Assembly: GCA_946902985.2 (NCBI GenBank)
Contig: CAMPQE020000053.1
Coordinates: 124,001-188,000, forward strand
Direction of reading: 5' to 3'
DNA: 64,000 nt
Source: Meconema thalassinum
Taxonomy: Eukaryota > Arthropoda > Insecta > Orthoptera > Tettigoniidae
Shown: positions 42,923 through 54,583 of the stretch, in pieces
How positions within the stretch are numbered: the first letter of the stretch is position 1
Layout of the letters: each line of letters begins with the position of its first letter
Notes under the pieces: generated by a model
What the model was told of the DNA's origin: nothing
Databases searched by the model: none
What the model saw: the letters and a program-made list of their open reading frames with translations, nothing else
Position numbers and translations under genes: made by a program

Positions 42923-43063
42923 TACATAAATTATATATAAACTTTTGAACTGACGGTGGTTTTGGGGTCTGGGGGATGTGAAACGCGAAGATATGTCGAA
43001 ATTTTCCGGAAGTCGAAACATGGTACCCATTGCAATAGTTAGCTTTCTAATGAAATCTACCTC

Positions 43064-43460
43064 TGGTATGTTCCTCAGTTTAGGGGCTGCGACAACGCGG
43101 TCATCCAACACCGTGTACTTTGGGTGAGTGTAGAATCTGTCCGATAAACGGTGTGAATTGTAATGGCTGTAGTAGTCTTAATTCAGGTAAGGAGGGCAGA
43201 CGGTCAATTTCAAGCAGTAGTTCCTAATGTTGCTACCAGGTACTACCGTCAATGACACCTAGCTGTGAACTTGGCTATTAGATGCCACCCTAACCAGCAA
43301 CTCGCAACGAACGTTGGAACTTCCCCTCCAAAGGAAAGGATACTGACGGATTTTAGCTCTCTTAGAATATCCGACGACTTCGGCCGGCTTTGAAACCGCG
43401 ACCTTGGGCATAGACATCCTGCATGCTACCAGTTACGTCACCGAAGCCGCTTCCCACTTA
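43064..43460 (-). repeat. SINE family S1, copy 2
   Basis: Second copy within tandem unit 2. The tail end is altered ('ctggtatgttcctcag' instead of 'ggttggttcctcag'). Confidence 0.6.
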
Positions 43461-44171
43461 GATGAAAATACTGAATCTGATCTCGTGCAAGTGCGTTGTC
43501 ATGGCAACGTCTGATGGCTCATCCCCCATCAATTTAGTAGTGTTACCATGGCAACCTCTGATAGCTCTTGGCATTTTCTTATAATTCCGAAATCATTTTT
43601 CTCATCCCTTGGCATAATGGTGGGTCATATCAAAAAAATTTTCAGACAAAAGTTTTAGGTAATTATTAGGGGAATATTGTCCATTTCGTACGGTTTTGAT
43701 ATTGTGCCTATTAAGAGAGATATGATTAATGTTTCCCGAAAAAAACACTTTTTCCCACCCCTTTGGTCAATGGTTGGTGATATAAAAAAACTCTTCAAAC
43801 ATAAATGTTTGGGCTTTATCCGACACATAGTATGAACGTTGAACGGATTCGATATTTCATATATTAAGAGAGTTATAGCAATATTTCACTTTTTCGAAAA
43901 AAGCCCCCCATTTTCACCCCCTTCTACCGATTTAGCCCAGTAACGAACTCGACCGAGATTTTATAGGTATACATATTCGGTAAAAAGAGATTGGTGAAAA
44001 ATTACGGCAGTTATCGTGTCCACAAGAAACTGATATATATATACTTTTGAACTGGCGGTGGTTTTGGGGTCTGGGGGATGTGAAACGCGAAGATATGTCG
44101 AAATTTTCCGGAAGTCGAAACATGGTAGCCTACCCATTGCAATAGTTAGCTTTCTAATGAAATCTACCTCT

Positions 44172-44565
44172 GGTTGGTTCCTCAGTTTAGGGGCTGCGAC
44201 AACGTGGTCATCTAACCCCGTGTACGTTGGGTGAGGGTTGAATCTGTCTGATAAACGGTGTGAATTGTAATGGATGTATTAGTCTGTAATTCAGGTAAGG
44301 ACTGCAGGCGGTCAATTTCAAGCAGTAGTTCCTAATGTTGCTACCAGGTACTACCGTCAATGACACCTAGCTGTGAACTTGGCTACTAGATGCCACCCCA
44401 ACCAGCAACTCGTAACGAACGTTGGAACTTCCCCTCCAAAGGAAAGCATACTGAGGGATTTTAGCGCTCTTAGAAAATCCGACGACTTCGGCCGGCTTTG
44501 AAACCGCGACCTTGGGCATAGACATTCTGCATGCTACCAGTTACGTCACCGAAGCCGCTTCCCAC
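44172..44565 (-). repeat. SINE family S1, copy 3
   Basis: Third copy, in tandem unit 3, with the CCAACC tail and tRNA-like head. Directly followed by the S2 SINE insertion. Confidence 0.62.
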
Positions 44566-44576
44566 TTAGCCAGATG

Positions 44577-44888
44577 TAAAAGTCAACCCCTGGCACCATC
44601 CAGCCCATGACGGACTAAGGCCGACCAAGCGACCGCTGCCCAGCCATTTGGCCTGCAGATATTGGGGTGACGCGTGATCAGCGCGTCGGGTCCCCTCGGC
44701 CGTTAATATTGGTATTCGTGATCGGGGTGCTGTCTCACTGTCAGACAGCTACTCAATTGTCCTCACGAGGCTGAGTGCACCCCGTTCCAACCCTCACGTT
44801 AGTTTTAAAATCCCTGACGGAGCCGGGGATTGAACCCGGGGACTCCGGGTGAGAGGCAGGCGCGCTACCCCAACACCACGGGGCCGGC
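44577..44888 (-). repeat. tRNA-derived SINE (family S2)
   Basis: A 312-bp insertion flanked by TTAGCCAGATG (44566-44576) and TTAGTCAGATG (44889-44899), an 11-bp target duplication with one change. The minus strand starts with a well-preserved tRNA-like head: A box around GTGGTGTTGGGGTAGCGCG, an anticodon loop reading CTCTCAC (CTC, Glu-type), and B box GGGTTCAATCCCC. The body has no ORF. It is mobilised in trans by LINE enzymes, as usual for SINEs. Confidence 0.85.
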
Positions 44889-45467
44889 TTAGTCAGATGG
44901 AAATACTGAATCTGATCTCGTGCAAGTGCGTTGTCATGGCAACGGCTCATCCCTCATCATTTTAGTAGTGTTGCCATGGCAACCTCTGATAGCTCTTGGC
45001 ATTTTCTTATAATTCCGAAATCATTTTTCTCATCCCTTGGCGTAATGGTGGGTCATATCAAAAATTCTTTCAGACAAAAGTTTTAGGTAATTATTAGGGG
45101 AATATTGTCCATTTTGTACGGTTTTGATATTGTGCCAATTAAGAGAGAGATGATTAATGTTTCACGAAAAACCCACTTTTTTCCACCCCTTTGGTCAGTG
45201 GTTGGTGCTATCAAAAACCTTATTTGACATAAATTGTTGGCACTTATCCGACACATATTATGAACTTTGAATAGATTCGATATTTCACGTATTAAGAGAG
45301 TTATAGCGAAATTTCAATCTTTCGAAAAAAGCCCCCCATTTTCACCCCCTTCGACCGATTTTGCCCATTAACGAACTCGACCGAGATTTTATAGGGATAC
45401 ATATTATGTAAAAAATTCAAAGTGATTGGTGCAAAATTACGGCAGTTATCGTGTCCACAAGAAACTG

Positions 45468-45506
<39 letters not shown>

Positions 45507-45647
45507 AATTATATATAAGCTTTTGAACTGACGGTGGTTTTGGGGTCTGGGGGATGTGAAACGCGAAGATATGTCGAAATTTTCCGGAAGTCGAAACATG
45601 GGACCCATTGCAATAGTTAGCTTTCTAATGAAATCTACCTAAGTGCA

Positions 45648-45863
45648 AGGTAAGCAACAACACTAGCCAATACAAGAGAACTAGGCAGTATGTAGCTAGG
45701 GGTTGCACATCGTTAGACAGAGAGATACATACAGACAAACTGCGCACTTTTAAACACTCGAGGCGTAATATAAAGATGTCACAACACATGACAATAATAA
45801 TAATAATAATTTTAATAATAATAACTATAGATTCATGAAATGTGGTTCAACTTCAGTATCAGT
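45648..45863. repeat. Repeat block D, right copy, last part
   Basis: Matches 7898-8113, including the AAT microsatellite. It ends where the left copy also ends its similarity. Confidence 0.8.
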
Positions 45864-45993
45864 CGCACCAATTTTTTAAACTGTCAACAACTAGCGATTT
45901 GTTATCTTTCACTTGAAGGCGACACACTTCATCTACATCCTTAGGATTTCGTAAGGCGTAATCGCTTAACTGATATTCACTAAGGCAGCGTAC
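45864..45993. other. Unassigned flank
   Basis: Short non-coding sequence between repeat block D and the Gypsy-2 LTR. Nothing recognised. Confidence 0.5.
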
Positions 45994-48989
45994 TGCGCCC
46001 GAATTCCTCTAGGGCACAGTCCCAAATCCGCACAGATGGTAAAAGGATCGTGAGAAGGTCAACACCCGGCTATGAGTTGAACAACTCTCACCGGACTGAT
46101 GACTAGGGAACCCTAGGAACACATATATACATCTCTAACTATACTACTAACTAGTTGCATACAGTACAGAAAATATAAACAAACAAAAGTAGAGCATTAA
46201 CGTGCAACTCGGCTCTCGGGCGTTAAGATAAGTCGTCGATCATCTGTGTGCATCTAGCTAGCGGTATCGTTCTAGTGTAATGAAGCATTGAATTAAAGAA
46301 ACAGTTCAAAAAACTCAGCAAGAATAAAAATGTTCTTGCCATTTATTAATAATAAAAAATCACATGACAAAAATTATCTTCCCTTCACCAATTATAAAAT
46401 AAAATAATTATTTGTGCCTCACTTAGGCCTGATGCGCTTAATAAGTGTCTTTCTTGCATCTTTATACTAATCCAACAAGTATCTCTTGCTTGATACTATT
46501 TAAACAAACACATAGTTCAATTTATGACAGTTGTGTCTGTCCTACCTGTTTACTAAATTTAGGCTCTAACGCTCATCGGAACAAATATACTCCCTACATA
46601 ATACAATCGTTAAAGTCTTCAAATTTAAACTTTATGTTCCTAAATATAATAAAAGCAATAATTAATTCTAAAATAATAACGTATTTACATTTTATACATG
46701 ATCGCGTCCCGCACGATATAAACATAACTGTCTCTAATTCATTAGAGTTCATTTCATCACTTTCCTCCTGTCTTATCATCCTTCTTTACGTGTATCACCA
46801 ACTTTCTGTGTATCTCACACAATAAACTAGTCAAAATAGTGCTTGTGTGTCAATTCCCTATGAATCATAAATACGAACAGTGAAGTTAATATATCATCAC
46901 TTTAGTGTAGAACTCTGGTATTTCAATAATTAATAATAAGACAAACTAACAATGCACGACTATTCAGATAAGCTCTTCAACAAAAAATCGAGTGTGTGGG
47001 GCATGGAGCCTCACTCCCACACCCCTTCACCTCCAAATACAAAATATGACTTCTCTTGCTCACCACAAAATATTACAAAACCTTTCTTCAATAAGTCACG
47101 TTGCATATTATCGCGTCTCTAGTTACGCCTTTATCAATACAAATTCATTTCACCAACCTTCCTTTTCCTAGCACGTTCACAATCTTCTACCGTTCCATAT
47201 CAACTACTTTCATCAAAGTATGATATTTAGTATTCCTACTAGAAATTACAACTGTAATGACGTTCATGAACACGTCTCTCTTCTTTCTACAAACTCCTCT
47301 ATCGATTATACATCTCGTGCGATATCCAAATACTTTCACATACTTCCTCCCTTCGCTTCACATATGACGTTCATGAATACGTCTCTCTTCCTTCTACAAA
47401 CTCCTCTATCGATTATACATCTCGTGCTATATCCAAATATTTTCACATATTTCCTCCCTTCGCTTCACATATTACTTTGTTACAATTTATCTCTCAATTC
47501 TGAATTTCAAGTCTGCTTGTGTCTGTTATGAAAATAACAATAATCTTCCCTCACGTTTATATTCATAATAAATATTTATATCTCTCCTTCCATCTTACAG
47601 TATCAGTTCATGATAAATATACATCCATAACATTTTATAATAACGTTTCTCGTTCAGTTATGCCTTTTACTATCGCATACTGTTCTTTTCCGTACATCAA
47701 AATTCTGGGTTTTACAATGTCATTATATTACTTGCATACAAGAGTTACCTCAATGCCAATATAGAATACTTCTGTTAACTATATCGTTCTATACATCTTA
47801 TTTCGTTCCTGAAATGAATAAACTCTTCACTTATAGAATTCTCTGTCCGTCCTTTTCTCACTTCAAGTAATAAACTATTTACTTTCGTCAAACATATGAC
47901 TATATTCTTTCTCTGATACATTACTTATTTATTTCTCACAAAATTTTGCTTCATTACTATTGTTTCAATACATATATATATATATTATCGTCCTTCAATA
48001 TTTCCACAGATATACAAAATTCTCAAATGTATCATCAAATCTACTAAGTTCTCCAATATTACAATAAATCTACGGAATTCTCCAATGTTACAATTAATCT
48101 ACGGAGTTCTCCAATGTTACAACAAATCCACGAAATATACGCTCGCAATCGCAACGAAATCTATCGTAAGTAAAATTTAACGCTCTAAAAATGACAATGA
48201 AAAATACTAACGATGTCTAATATCATCGATCAAGGCTTCAAAATACGTCCAAATGACGTATGAAAATAGCTATTGCATTTTCTAAAATTTACTAAAACTT
48301 TCAAGACAATAATAACATAGGTTAATAAATGCAAATATGTTGGTCAATATTCTGGAATAACGTAAAGAAAGTCTAACTACAGATATGAAAAATTCACTCT
48401 TCTACCTTCTTTCTGAGATCGTTGTTGACAGACCTGATGACTCTGGTGTCCTCGTAACGTCACCTTGTGGTTTCTGGAATGCTGCGCGCTGCTCCCATCT
48501 GGCTGTGTTATGTCACCTCGGCCTTGAGTTGACTGCATTAAAGTTGAACGACCTGGTGTGCTGTCTCCAGAACAGGTTATCAGCTGGCTTCCCGCTCGCT
48601 CCCCACTTTTCTCGTGCAAGACGATGACACGTCCTCGCCTCTGCTCTGCTGGCCTCGCGTCCATCTGTCCTGGGTTCCTTGTCGTCTCCATCACGCATCC
48701 GCTCGTCTTCTTCTACTCAGATCTAGATGTTCTTTGAAGTCGGTAGTTTTCATAGTTCTTTCCATCATGAAGAATCACCTCCATGTCGTGAAATTCCCTT
48801 GTAGTAGCTTGCAACGTTATGTTAGCGAAAACTGCGGTGGCCTGCAGTTTGCTATGCATACTGCTATGTCATCCTGGTCATTTCTGAATCTCACCGGTTC
48901 AGTATAGTCCTATCTTCCCCTTATGGTGGATTTAAAACATCATTCTCACCGCGCAATTGTTTGTAGTCGTAGTTCTTCCCCTTCGACCT

Positions 48990-49491
48990 AAATTCTTAAT
49001 CATTCTTGTCTAGATTGTTGAATTTTCAATGGTTTCAGTCTCCCTTCTTCAGACTTTCGTTCTGCGTAGTTACGTGTTCAATGTTCAGTCTGTAACTTGT
49101 AGCGTTTTCTCTCGTCGTAGATTTCTTCTTTTAGAATATGACGAATAACTTTTCTCAATACTGTTGAATTGTAATATTAATTATTTGTTTTCATTACTGC
49201 TTGCTTCATCTTGAAGTCTCCAGTTCACAAAACCTTTGTCTAATACTTCTGAAGAGTAAATACAATATACGTCTTGTCTTCTCGACGGTCCATGTAGAAA
49301 GAGCCTCGTCTGCTAGCGTCACCTAGCCTCCTCGGTCAGATTTCCCTCGTAAATCTGATCAACTAGCCTCCAACCGCTATGAATATTAACAAATTCATAC
49401 ATAACTTCTCTCTCAGTCTTTCAATTTAAAATCTGTTTTGCCAATTAAATTTATTTTCCTCTGCTGGTGAATTCAATGTGCAACACTCTTA
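48990..49491. other. Gypsy-2 LTR interior, no gene
   Basis: T-rich LTR sequence whose partner lies beyond the window. Nothing coding seen. Confidence 0.6.
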
Positions 49492-50465
49492 TCAATCAAT
49501 CAATCAATGTCTAAAGGCAATGCCTTGTCGATTCAACCATTGTCTTCTGTCTTCAGCTTGTCTTTTCATCTCACAATAGGAACCACATCTTACGTTTTGT
49601 ATAAATTCTTTAAGGAATTGCTTCCTAGGTCGACCTCGCCCTTCTTTCCTAAGACCTTTCCTTCTAGTAGATTGGTTAGAAAGGTATTATGACGCACGGT
49701 GTGTCGAATGAATTTAGCTGTTCTTCTATGTACTGTTACCTTCAGCTCTTTCCTTCCCTGGATTTCTCGCAGTATACTTTCGTTTGTTCTTTTTTCAGTC
49801 CAACTGACCTTTAGAATTCGCCTCCAGACCCACATCTCAAACGCTTCAAGCCGTTTCCTATCCTGTTCTCGAATTGTCCAAGATTCACATCCATATAAGA
49901 GTACGCTCCACACAAATGACGTCACAAATTTTTTCCCAATCTCAATATCTAGATGTATATTGGTCAGAAGAGTTCTTTTGTTGCTGAATGCTTGTTTGGC
50001 AAGCGCTATTCTTCTTCTTATCTCTTTGCTGCAGCGGTTATCATTTGTGATTAAACTTCCGAGGTATGGGAAACTGGTGACTTGTTCCACTACTTTGATA
50101 GCAAGCCTGATGTTGGTTTGATTTCGCTCAGGATGTTTACTTACAACTAATATCTTTGTCTTCTTAACGTTAATGTTTAGGTATAAATCTACAAAATATG
50201 ATGACAGTATATTCAGCATCTTAGATAATTCCTTTTCTGAGTCTGCAACCACTGCTATATCATCTGCAAAGCGAATACAATGGATTTGTTGTCCATTTAT
50301 TCTTATTACTTTTGTGTTCGTTTTGAACTTATTTATAGCTTTTTCGATGAATACATTGAAGAGGTAAGGTGAAAGGGGGAAACCCTGTCTTACTCCCTTC
50401 TTATAAAATATTAAAATAAAGATTTTAATATTTGTTCCTTCCTCAGTATTCAAACTATTTTCCAA
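49492..50465 (-). pseudogene. LINE reverse transcriptase C-terminal fragment
   Basis: The ORF 49590-50465 (291 codons) contains non-LTR RT motifs GVRQGFPLSPYLFNVF, the catalytic FADD in IRFADDIAVVADS, KTKILVVS, YLGSLIT, and a C-terminal LYGCESWTIREQD plus FEMWVWRRILKVSW block. The 5' part (endonuclease and first RT blocks) is missing, as with 5'-truncated LINE insertions. The 3' end has a (TTGA)n-type tail on the minus strand (plus 'atcaatcaatcaatcaatg', about 49490-49508). The clade was not determined. Confidence 0.88.
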
Positions 50466-50826
50466 TTGGTTCTCGCCTGAAAGTGGCGCGCTTCTGACAC
50501 GCGTTAGCTTCCTCCCACTCTTGATACTGACGTGTGTCTGACCTCAAATCCACCTTCGCTCTCCCCTCGCATCAAAAACAGGGTTCTCACCGCGCACCTC
50601 GTTAAAAGTGTCGACTTTCAGAAAAGTATCTCTATCATTCACTCATGGTTAAAAATTTACGAAATATTAAAATCTCCATTATACATGAAATAAAAATATT
50701 TCTTCAGACGAAAATTTTCCCAAATGCTTGTATTAACGTTCTCTTCAATCTGGACTGCTAATTTAGTCGAAAATTCCAAATTTAAAATATGCCATTTTTC
50801 TGATGTGGTCCTTGGTTCATACCTCA

Positions 50827-50848
50827 TCCTGTCTTCTCCTCTCCCCTA
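50827..50848 (-). other. Gypsy-2 polypurine tract candidate
   Basis: The minus strand reads TAGGGGAGAGGAGAAGACAGG immediately upstream of the inferred 3' LTR start. Such purine runs prime plus-strand synthesis in LTR elements. This placement supports the LTR boundary at 50826. Confidence 0.55.
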
Positions 50849-50987
50849 GACATGATTTCGAGTGCATTTCCCCATTCGATCTTAATAGAAAGTATAAGAA
50901 TGGACTTTCTGTTACTAGATATCGTTACTAATTATAGATATACTGTCGAAATAATGTCTCTATTGAATCTTGGGGGAAAATCTCTTT

Positions 50988-51438
50988 GGGTTGGTTGGTT
51001 GGTTCTTAAGTTTAGGGGCTGCGACAACGCGGTCATGTAGCCCCGTGTACTTTGGGTGTGTGTAGAATCTGTCTGATAACCGGTGTTAATTGTGATGACT
51101 GTATTAGTGTGTGTATCTGTTTTTTAATTTTAAGTACTGCAACTTATAATTTTTCAAATAGTTCCTACTTTTGCCGCCAAGCGCCACCGTCAACGACTAC
51201 TAGGTCTAATTCAGAACTTAGCTACTAGACGCCACCGCAGTCAGCGCTTGGCAACGAACGTAGAAACCTAAGAGCGTTGTTTACATTCTTAACCTATCCA
51301 ATTTAGCTTCACACAGGTGCAATTAGTGGAAGGATCTTTAACATGCCATAAATCTATGACATGGGACCGCCGGCTTTACTTCCCCTCCGAAGGAAGGCAT
51401 ACTGAGGGATTTTTAACGCTCTTAAAAAATCCGACGGC
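50988..51438 (-). repeat. SINE family S1, 5'-truncated copy
   Basis: A 451-bp insertion with a perfect 12-bp target duplication GAAAATCTCTTT (50976-50987 and 51439-51450). Its tail on the plus strand is 'gggttggttggttggtt' at the low-coordinate end, and it stops at 'aaatccgacgg', before the tRNA-like head seen in the 42-44 kb copies. It interrupts the last codons of Gypsy-2 integrase. Confidence 0.85.
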
Positions 51439-51790
51439 GAAAATCTCTTTAACTTAGAGTGATTGTATGTCCCTATAAAACGATTATCGCTCATTCTAGC
51501 TATGGCATAGCAATTATTTCCATAAACCTTCGCTACCTTAAACGGCCCTTTGAAAACATTACTGAATTTTACAAATATCTTCTTCAAAACGTCAGCCTTC
51601 ACACTTGTTCTCGTCAGAACCAAGTCTCCTTCTCTCAGTGGTCTGCTGAATCGCTTGCATCTCGTTTTCTTCAATCGCTTTTCTGCGGACTTGTTGAGAT
51701 GTTCTCTGGCTTTTTCTATCCTTCTGTCTATCGGTATCTCTATATCTTCTTGGATATCAATAATTCCATCCCATGGTCTTCTAGGTTTTT
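51439..51790 (-). pseudogene. Gypsy-2 integrase C-terminal segment
   Basis: The minus-strand open frame includes PLREGDLVLTR, VFKGPFKVAKV and the end YNHSKLKRFS. This matches the C-terminal region of Gypsy integrases (GDLVL...GPF). It is cut off from the core by the 1370-bp element at 51791-53160 and truncated on the other side by the SINE. Nonfunctional. Confidence 0.78.
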
Positions 51791-53160
51791 AGCCTACTTT
51801 TCGCATTTTGCAAAAATGAGGAAAAAGTAGACTTATGAGATCGATCCGGGAAAATGTGTGTCTGTCTGTCTGTCTGTCCTTCTGTCTGTCTGGCTGTGTG
51901 TGTCCCCCCCCTATCAACTCCTAAACGGCTGCAGCAATCAAAACCAAATTTAGTATGAGTAAAGATGTGCACCGGAATAGCTCACGTCCATATTTGAAAA
52001 TGATGTCAGTGCTACCAACTGCTGAAAAAACGCACTAGAAATTTGAGCTCCATGTTGGATATCATCCAAGGTATGCATGGGAGCTATTCCAAAATTGGCA
52101 CACATGTATATAATACTATTTCAGTTTAATTTCCAGGTGGCCAACCATGACAGTGTTGCCAAAATAATTTTAAGCCTTCTCATAGGTCCAATGTTTAAAT
52201 GCATATAACTTCTACACTATCAATTGGATTTCAACCAAATTTTGTATGTAATATCTGTACATAAACAGAAATGACTGAGCGTATTCTTAAGAGCCACCAG
52301 GGCTGCCAACTGTTAATAATTGCTCTCTCTCTATTTTTTTATCCAAATACCAATATATCAGAAAGTATGCAAGCCAACAGCTTTAAACTATGCACACGTA
52401 TATTCTGACATTTTAGATTAATATGGAGTAACTTATATACGTCAGTTCTACCAACATGATTATAAGCCTGCTGATAGTACCAATTTTTAAATAAATGTAA
52501 CTTCTATACTATCAGTTGGATTTCAACCAAATTTCGTATGTGCTATGTGTACCATAACAGATATGACTATAAGTATTGTTAAGAGCAATCAGGGCTGCCA
52601 ACTGTTAATAAATGCTGTCTATATTCTTTTTACCCTAATATCAATATATCAGAAAGTATACAAGCCAACAGCTCTATACTTTGCACACGTATAGCACCTG
52701 ACATTCTAGATTAATTTGGAGTAATTAATACAAGGCAGTGCTGCCAACATGATTCTATGCCTGCTGATATGTCCAATTTTAAAATACATGTAACTTCTAT
52801 ACTAACAAATGGATTTCATCCAAAATTGGCACAACAAGATATCATAATAATTCAGCTTATTTCTGACCAGCACACGCATGGTATTGTTGGCAACATGCTT
52901 TTACGCGTGCTGATAGATCCAGTGTCTAACTGCATGTAACGTCCATTGGACTTCAACCAAATTTTGTATTCTGTACCTTAAGAGGTGGAACTAAGAATAT
53001 ATTCAGTCACCAGGGCTGCCAACTGTAGTGCTCTATTAGGCTACATTATACCAGGTATATTTTGAACTAATTACATATTTCGATATTACCAACTTAATTT
53101 CGTCATTATTCTAGATAGGTTCATATACTGTAGAATAATCATTGGCACGAAAAGTAGGCT
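51791..53160. mobile_element. Hairpin/microsatellite element, complete (family A)
   Basis: Ends are AGCCTACTTTTCG and its inverse CGAAAAGTAGGCT. After a hairpin-like start comes a TGTC/TCTG microsatellite (about 51857-51905) and then ~291-bp direct repeats, each with 'taacttcta(c/t)acta' plus 'ggatttcaaccaaatt' (52207, 52498, 52790, partial 52937). No ORF and no clear target duplication. The layout (subterminal hairpin, microsatellite, tandem repeats, no duplication) recalls Helentron-associated (HINE/DINE-like) elements, but this is inference. Confidence 0.75.
51857..51905. repeat. TGTC/TCTG microsatellite
   Basis: Imperfect (TGTC)n followed by TG repeats, inside the start of the family-A element. 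Confidence 0.95.
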
Positions 53161-53170
53161 GTATAGTTCT

Positions 53171-53953
53171 TCACGGAACTTCTTGTTCATTATTATGCAG
53201 TACTGTTGGAATCTCATTCGTACTCTCATGACGAGTGCTGTTCATGCAGTATTCTACCAGTGGTATCACCTTCACCCAATTCGCGTGATTTTCAGAACTG
53301 TATACGCGAATGTACTTTGATACTTCCAAAATCGATCTTTCAATGGGATTAGTTTGTGGGCTTCTCACAGAACTATAAATATGACTTATATCCAATCTCT
53401 CCATAGTTTCTTCGAATTCTGCAGCTGTATATTGAGTTTCATGATATATTATTAATTTCTCTGGCTTTCCTAGCTTCGGTATCACGTTCTTCTCTAAATG
53501 CTTCAGAACTGCTTTTGTTGTTGCTTTCGTCATAGGGTTGAGCATAATGATTTTAGAAAATACATCCATGGTGACAAGTACATATTGATTTCCTCGTAAG
53601 CTCTTCGGTGCAGGCCCGAAAATGTCCTGGCTGAACAATTCCAATGGCTTAGTTGGTATAATAGCCTTCGGTTTCTCAAATAGCAACTCTGAATTGTATT
53701 TGTTCTTCTGGCAAAGTTCACAAGATCGTATGACAATAGCAATGGATTCTCGCATGTTAATCCAATAAAAAAATTCCTGGGCAGTACTGTAGGTTTTGTC
53801 TAACCCTCCATGACCTATAGAGTTGTGTGTTGACCATACAACTGGTACAATCAATTCTGGTGGTATCACTACTCTGATCTTAGTATGACCCACATCCACA
53901 TATTTACAGACCTTGTCTCCCTGCAATACAAAGTGTCTAGATTTCCTTCTCAT
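53171..53953 (-). pseudogene. Gypsy-2 integrase core
   Basis: The 260-codon frame has the zinc finger HNSIGHGGLD...CELCQKNK, the first catalytic aspartate in FSQDIFGP, and the glutamate in NPIERSILEV. The second catalytic motif, normally S-D-x-G-x-x-F-T, reads YHETQYT, so that aspartate is lost. A stop at about 53171 ends the frame just before the inserted element. Catalytically dead. Confidence 0.85.
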
Positions 53954-53983
53954 CGCCTCGTGAGTAGCATTCTGTACATTTAA

Positions 53984-54538
53984 TCATCCTGACAAATACT
54001 TATACATGTTTCTCAGAAATGCGTCCTTCCTTTGAAAAGTTGACATTCTAGCTAACTTGTCCAATGTTGCCTGGTCTTCGTCATCAGTTTGTATGACATT
54101 AACTCTGACGTTAGTCTTGGCTGTTGGATGCCTTGACAGTATATCTTCTAACAGATTATCTTTGCCTGGCACGTGACTAATGGTTGAATTGAACTGTTGC
54201 AAGAACATAGTCCATCTAGTCATTCTGTCGCTAGACAAATCAGACTTCAGCATGAATTCTAATGCCTTATGGTCAGTTCTAATAATTATAGGATGGCCTA
54301 TCAATAGCTTCTTCCAATGTTGTAATGCATTTATGACAGCTAAAGCTTCCAGCTCTGTAGTGTAGTCATTCACCTCGTGTGACCTGAGCTTCCTACTATG
54401 AAAAGCTATGTAGTGGTTGTTCCCTTCAGAGTCTTTCTGATATAATACAGCGCTTATACCAATCCTAGATGCGTCTGTTTCCACAATGAATGTCCTCTCA
54501 AAATCAGGATATTCAAGCTTAATGTTGTTTTTAAGCAT
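53984..54538 (-). pseudogene. Gypsy-2 RNase H
   Basis: The 184-codon frame contains FIVETDASRIGISAVLYQKD, a TTELEALAVINAL helix and IIRTDHKALEF, the three RNase H blocks of Ty3/Gypsy pol, then HVPGKDNLLEDILSRH, which is the standard connection to integrase. Locally intact, but separated from RT and integrase by stops. Confidence 0.87.
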
Positions 54539-54583
54539 CTCCTTAGCTTGTACTAAGGCATTTTCCTCTGTAGTGTCCCATTT

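Larger units (their letters stand above)
41918..45640. repeat. Three tandem ~1.1-kb units
   Basis: Units start at 'ttcctcagtttaggggctgcg' at about 41923, 43071 and 44179 (spacing 1148 and 1108) and end 'gaaatctacct'. Each has a SINE part, then 'gttgccatggcaac'-type palindromes, 'aagccccccattttcaccccctt', a (TA)n tract (very short in unit 2) and a common 3' part. Unit 3 has an extra 312-bp SINE. Small ORFs here (for example 42707-43111) are repeats, not genes. Confidence 0.85.
41573..45647. mobile_element. Complex ~4.1-kb insertion with family-C ends
   Basis: Separates the two parts of repeat block D. It begins with ~30 bp of BEL coding sequence in reverse ('gtcctctcggcacgccggaaggcgg'), then AGGTAGATTTC and an inverted copy of 1237-1441, and ends GAAATCTACCT near 45640, so the ends form an 11-bp inverted repeat. 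Between are three tandem ~1.1-kb units. No transposase ORF. Apparently a rearranged non-autonomous element rather than a clean insertion. Confidence 0.6.
45994..50826 (-). repeat. Gypsy-2 3' LTR with nested LINE
   Basis: Plus-strand start TGCGCCCGAATTCC, shared exactly with 61024. Similarity to the other LTR can be followed to the window end (equivalent to about 48990). The far end is inferred at ATACCTCA, just before a purine tract on the minus strand. Without the LINE it would be ~3.9 kb. ORFs such as 46445-46825 and 47220-47531 recur in the other LTR, with a few changes, and are not genes. Confidence 0.7.

Noticed and set aside
42707..43111. 134-codon minus ORF with a Tyr/Ile run
   Set aside because: It spans a (TA)n microsatellite within a tandem repeat unit. 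The related frames in units 2 and 3 are shorter and different.
46445..48694. ORFs shared between 46-49 kb and 61-64 kb
   Set aside because: They lie in the two Gypsy-2 LTR copies. Sequences are low complexity and the duplication is due to the LTRs.
49699..50121. 140-codon plus-strand ORF
   Set aside because: Antisense shadow of the LINE reverse transcriptase frame on the minus strand.
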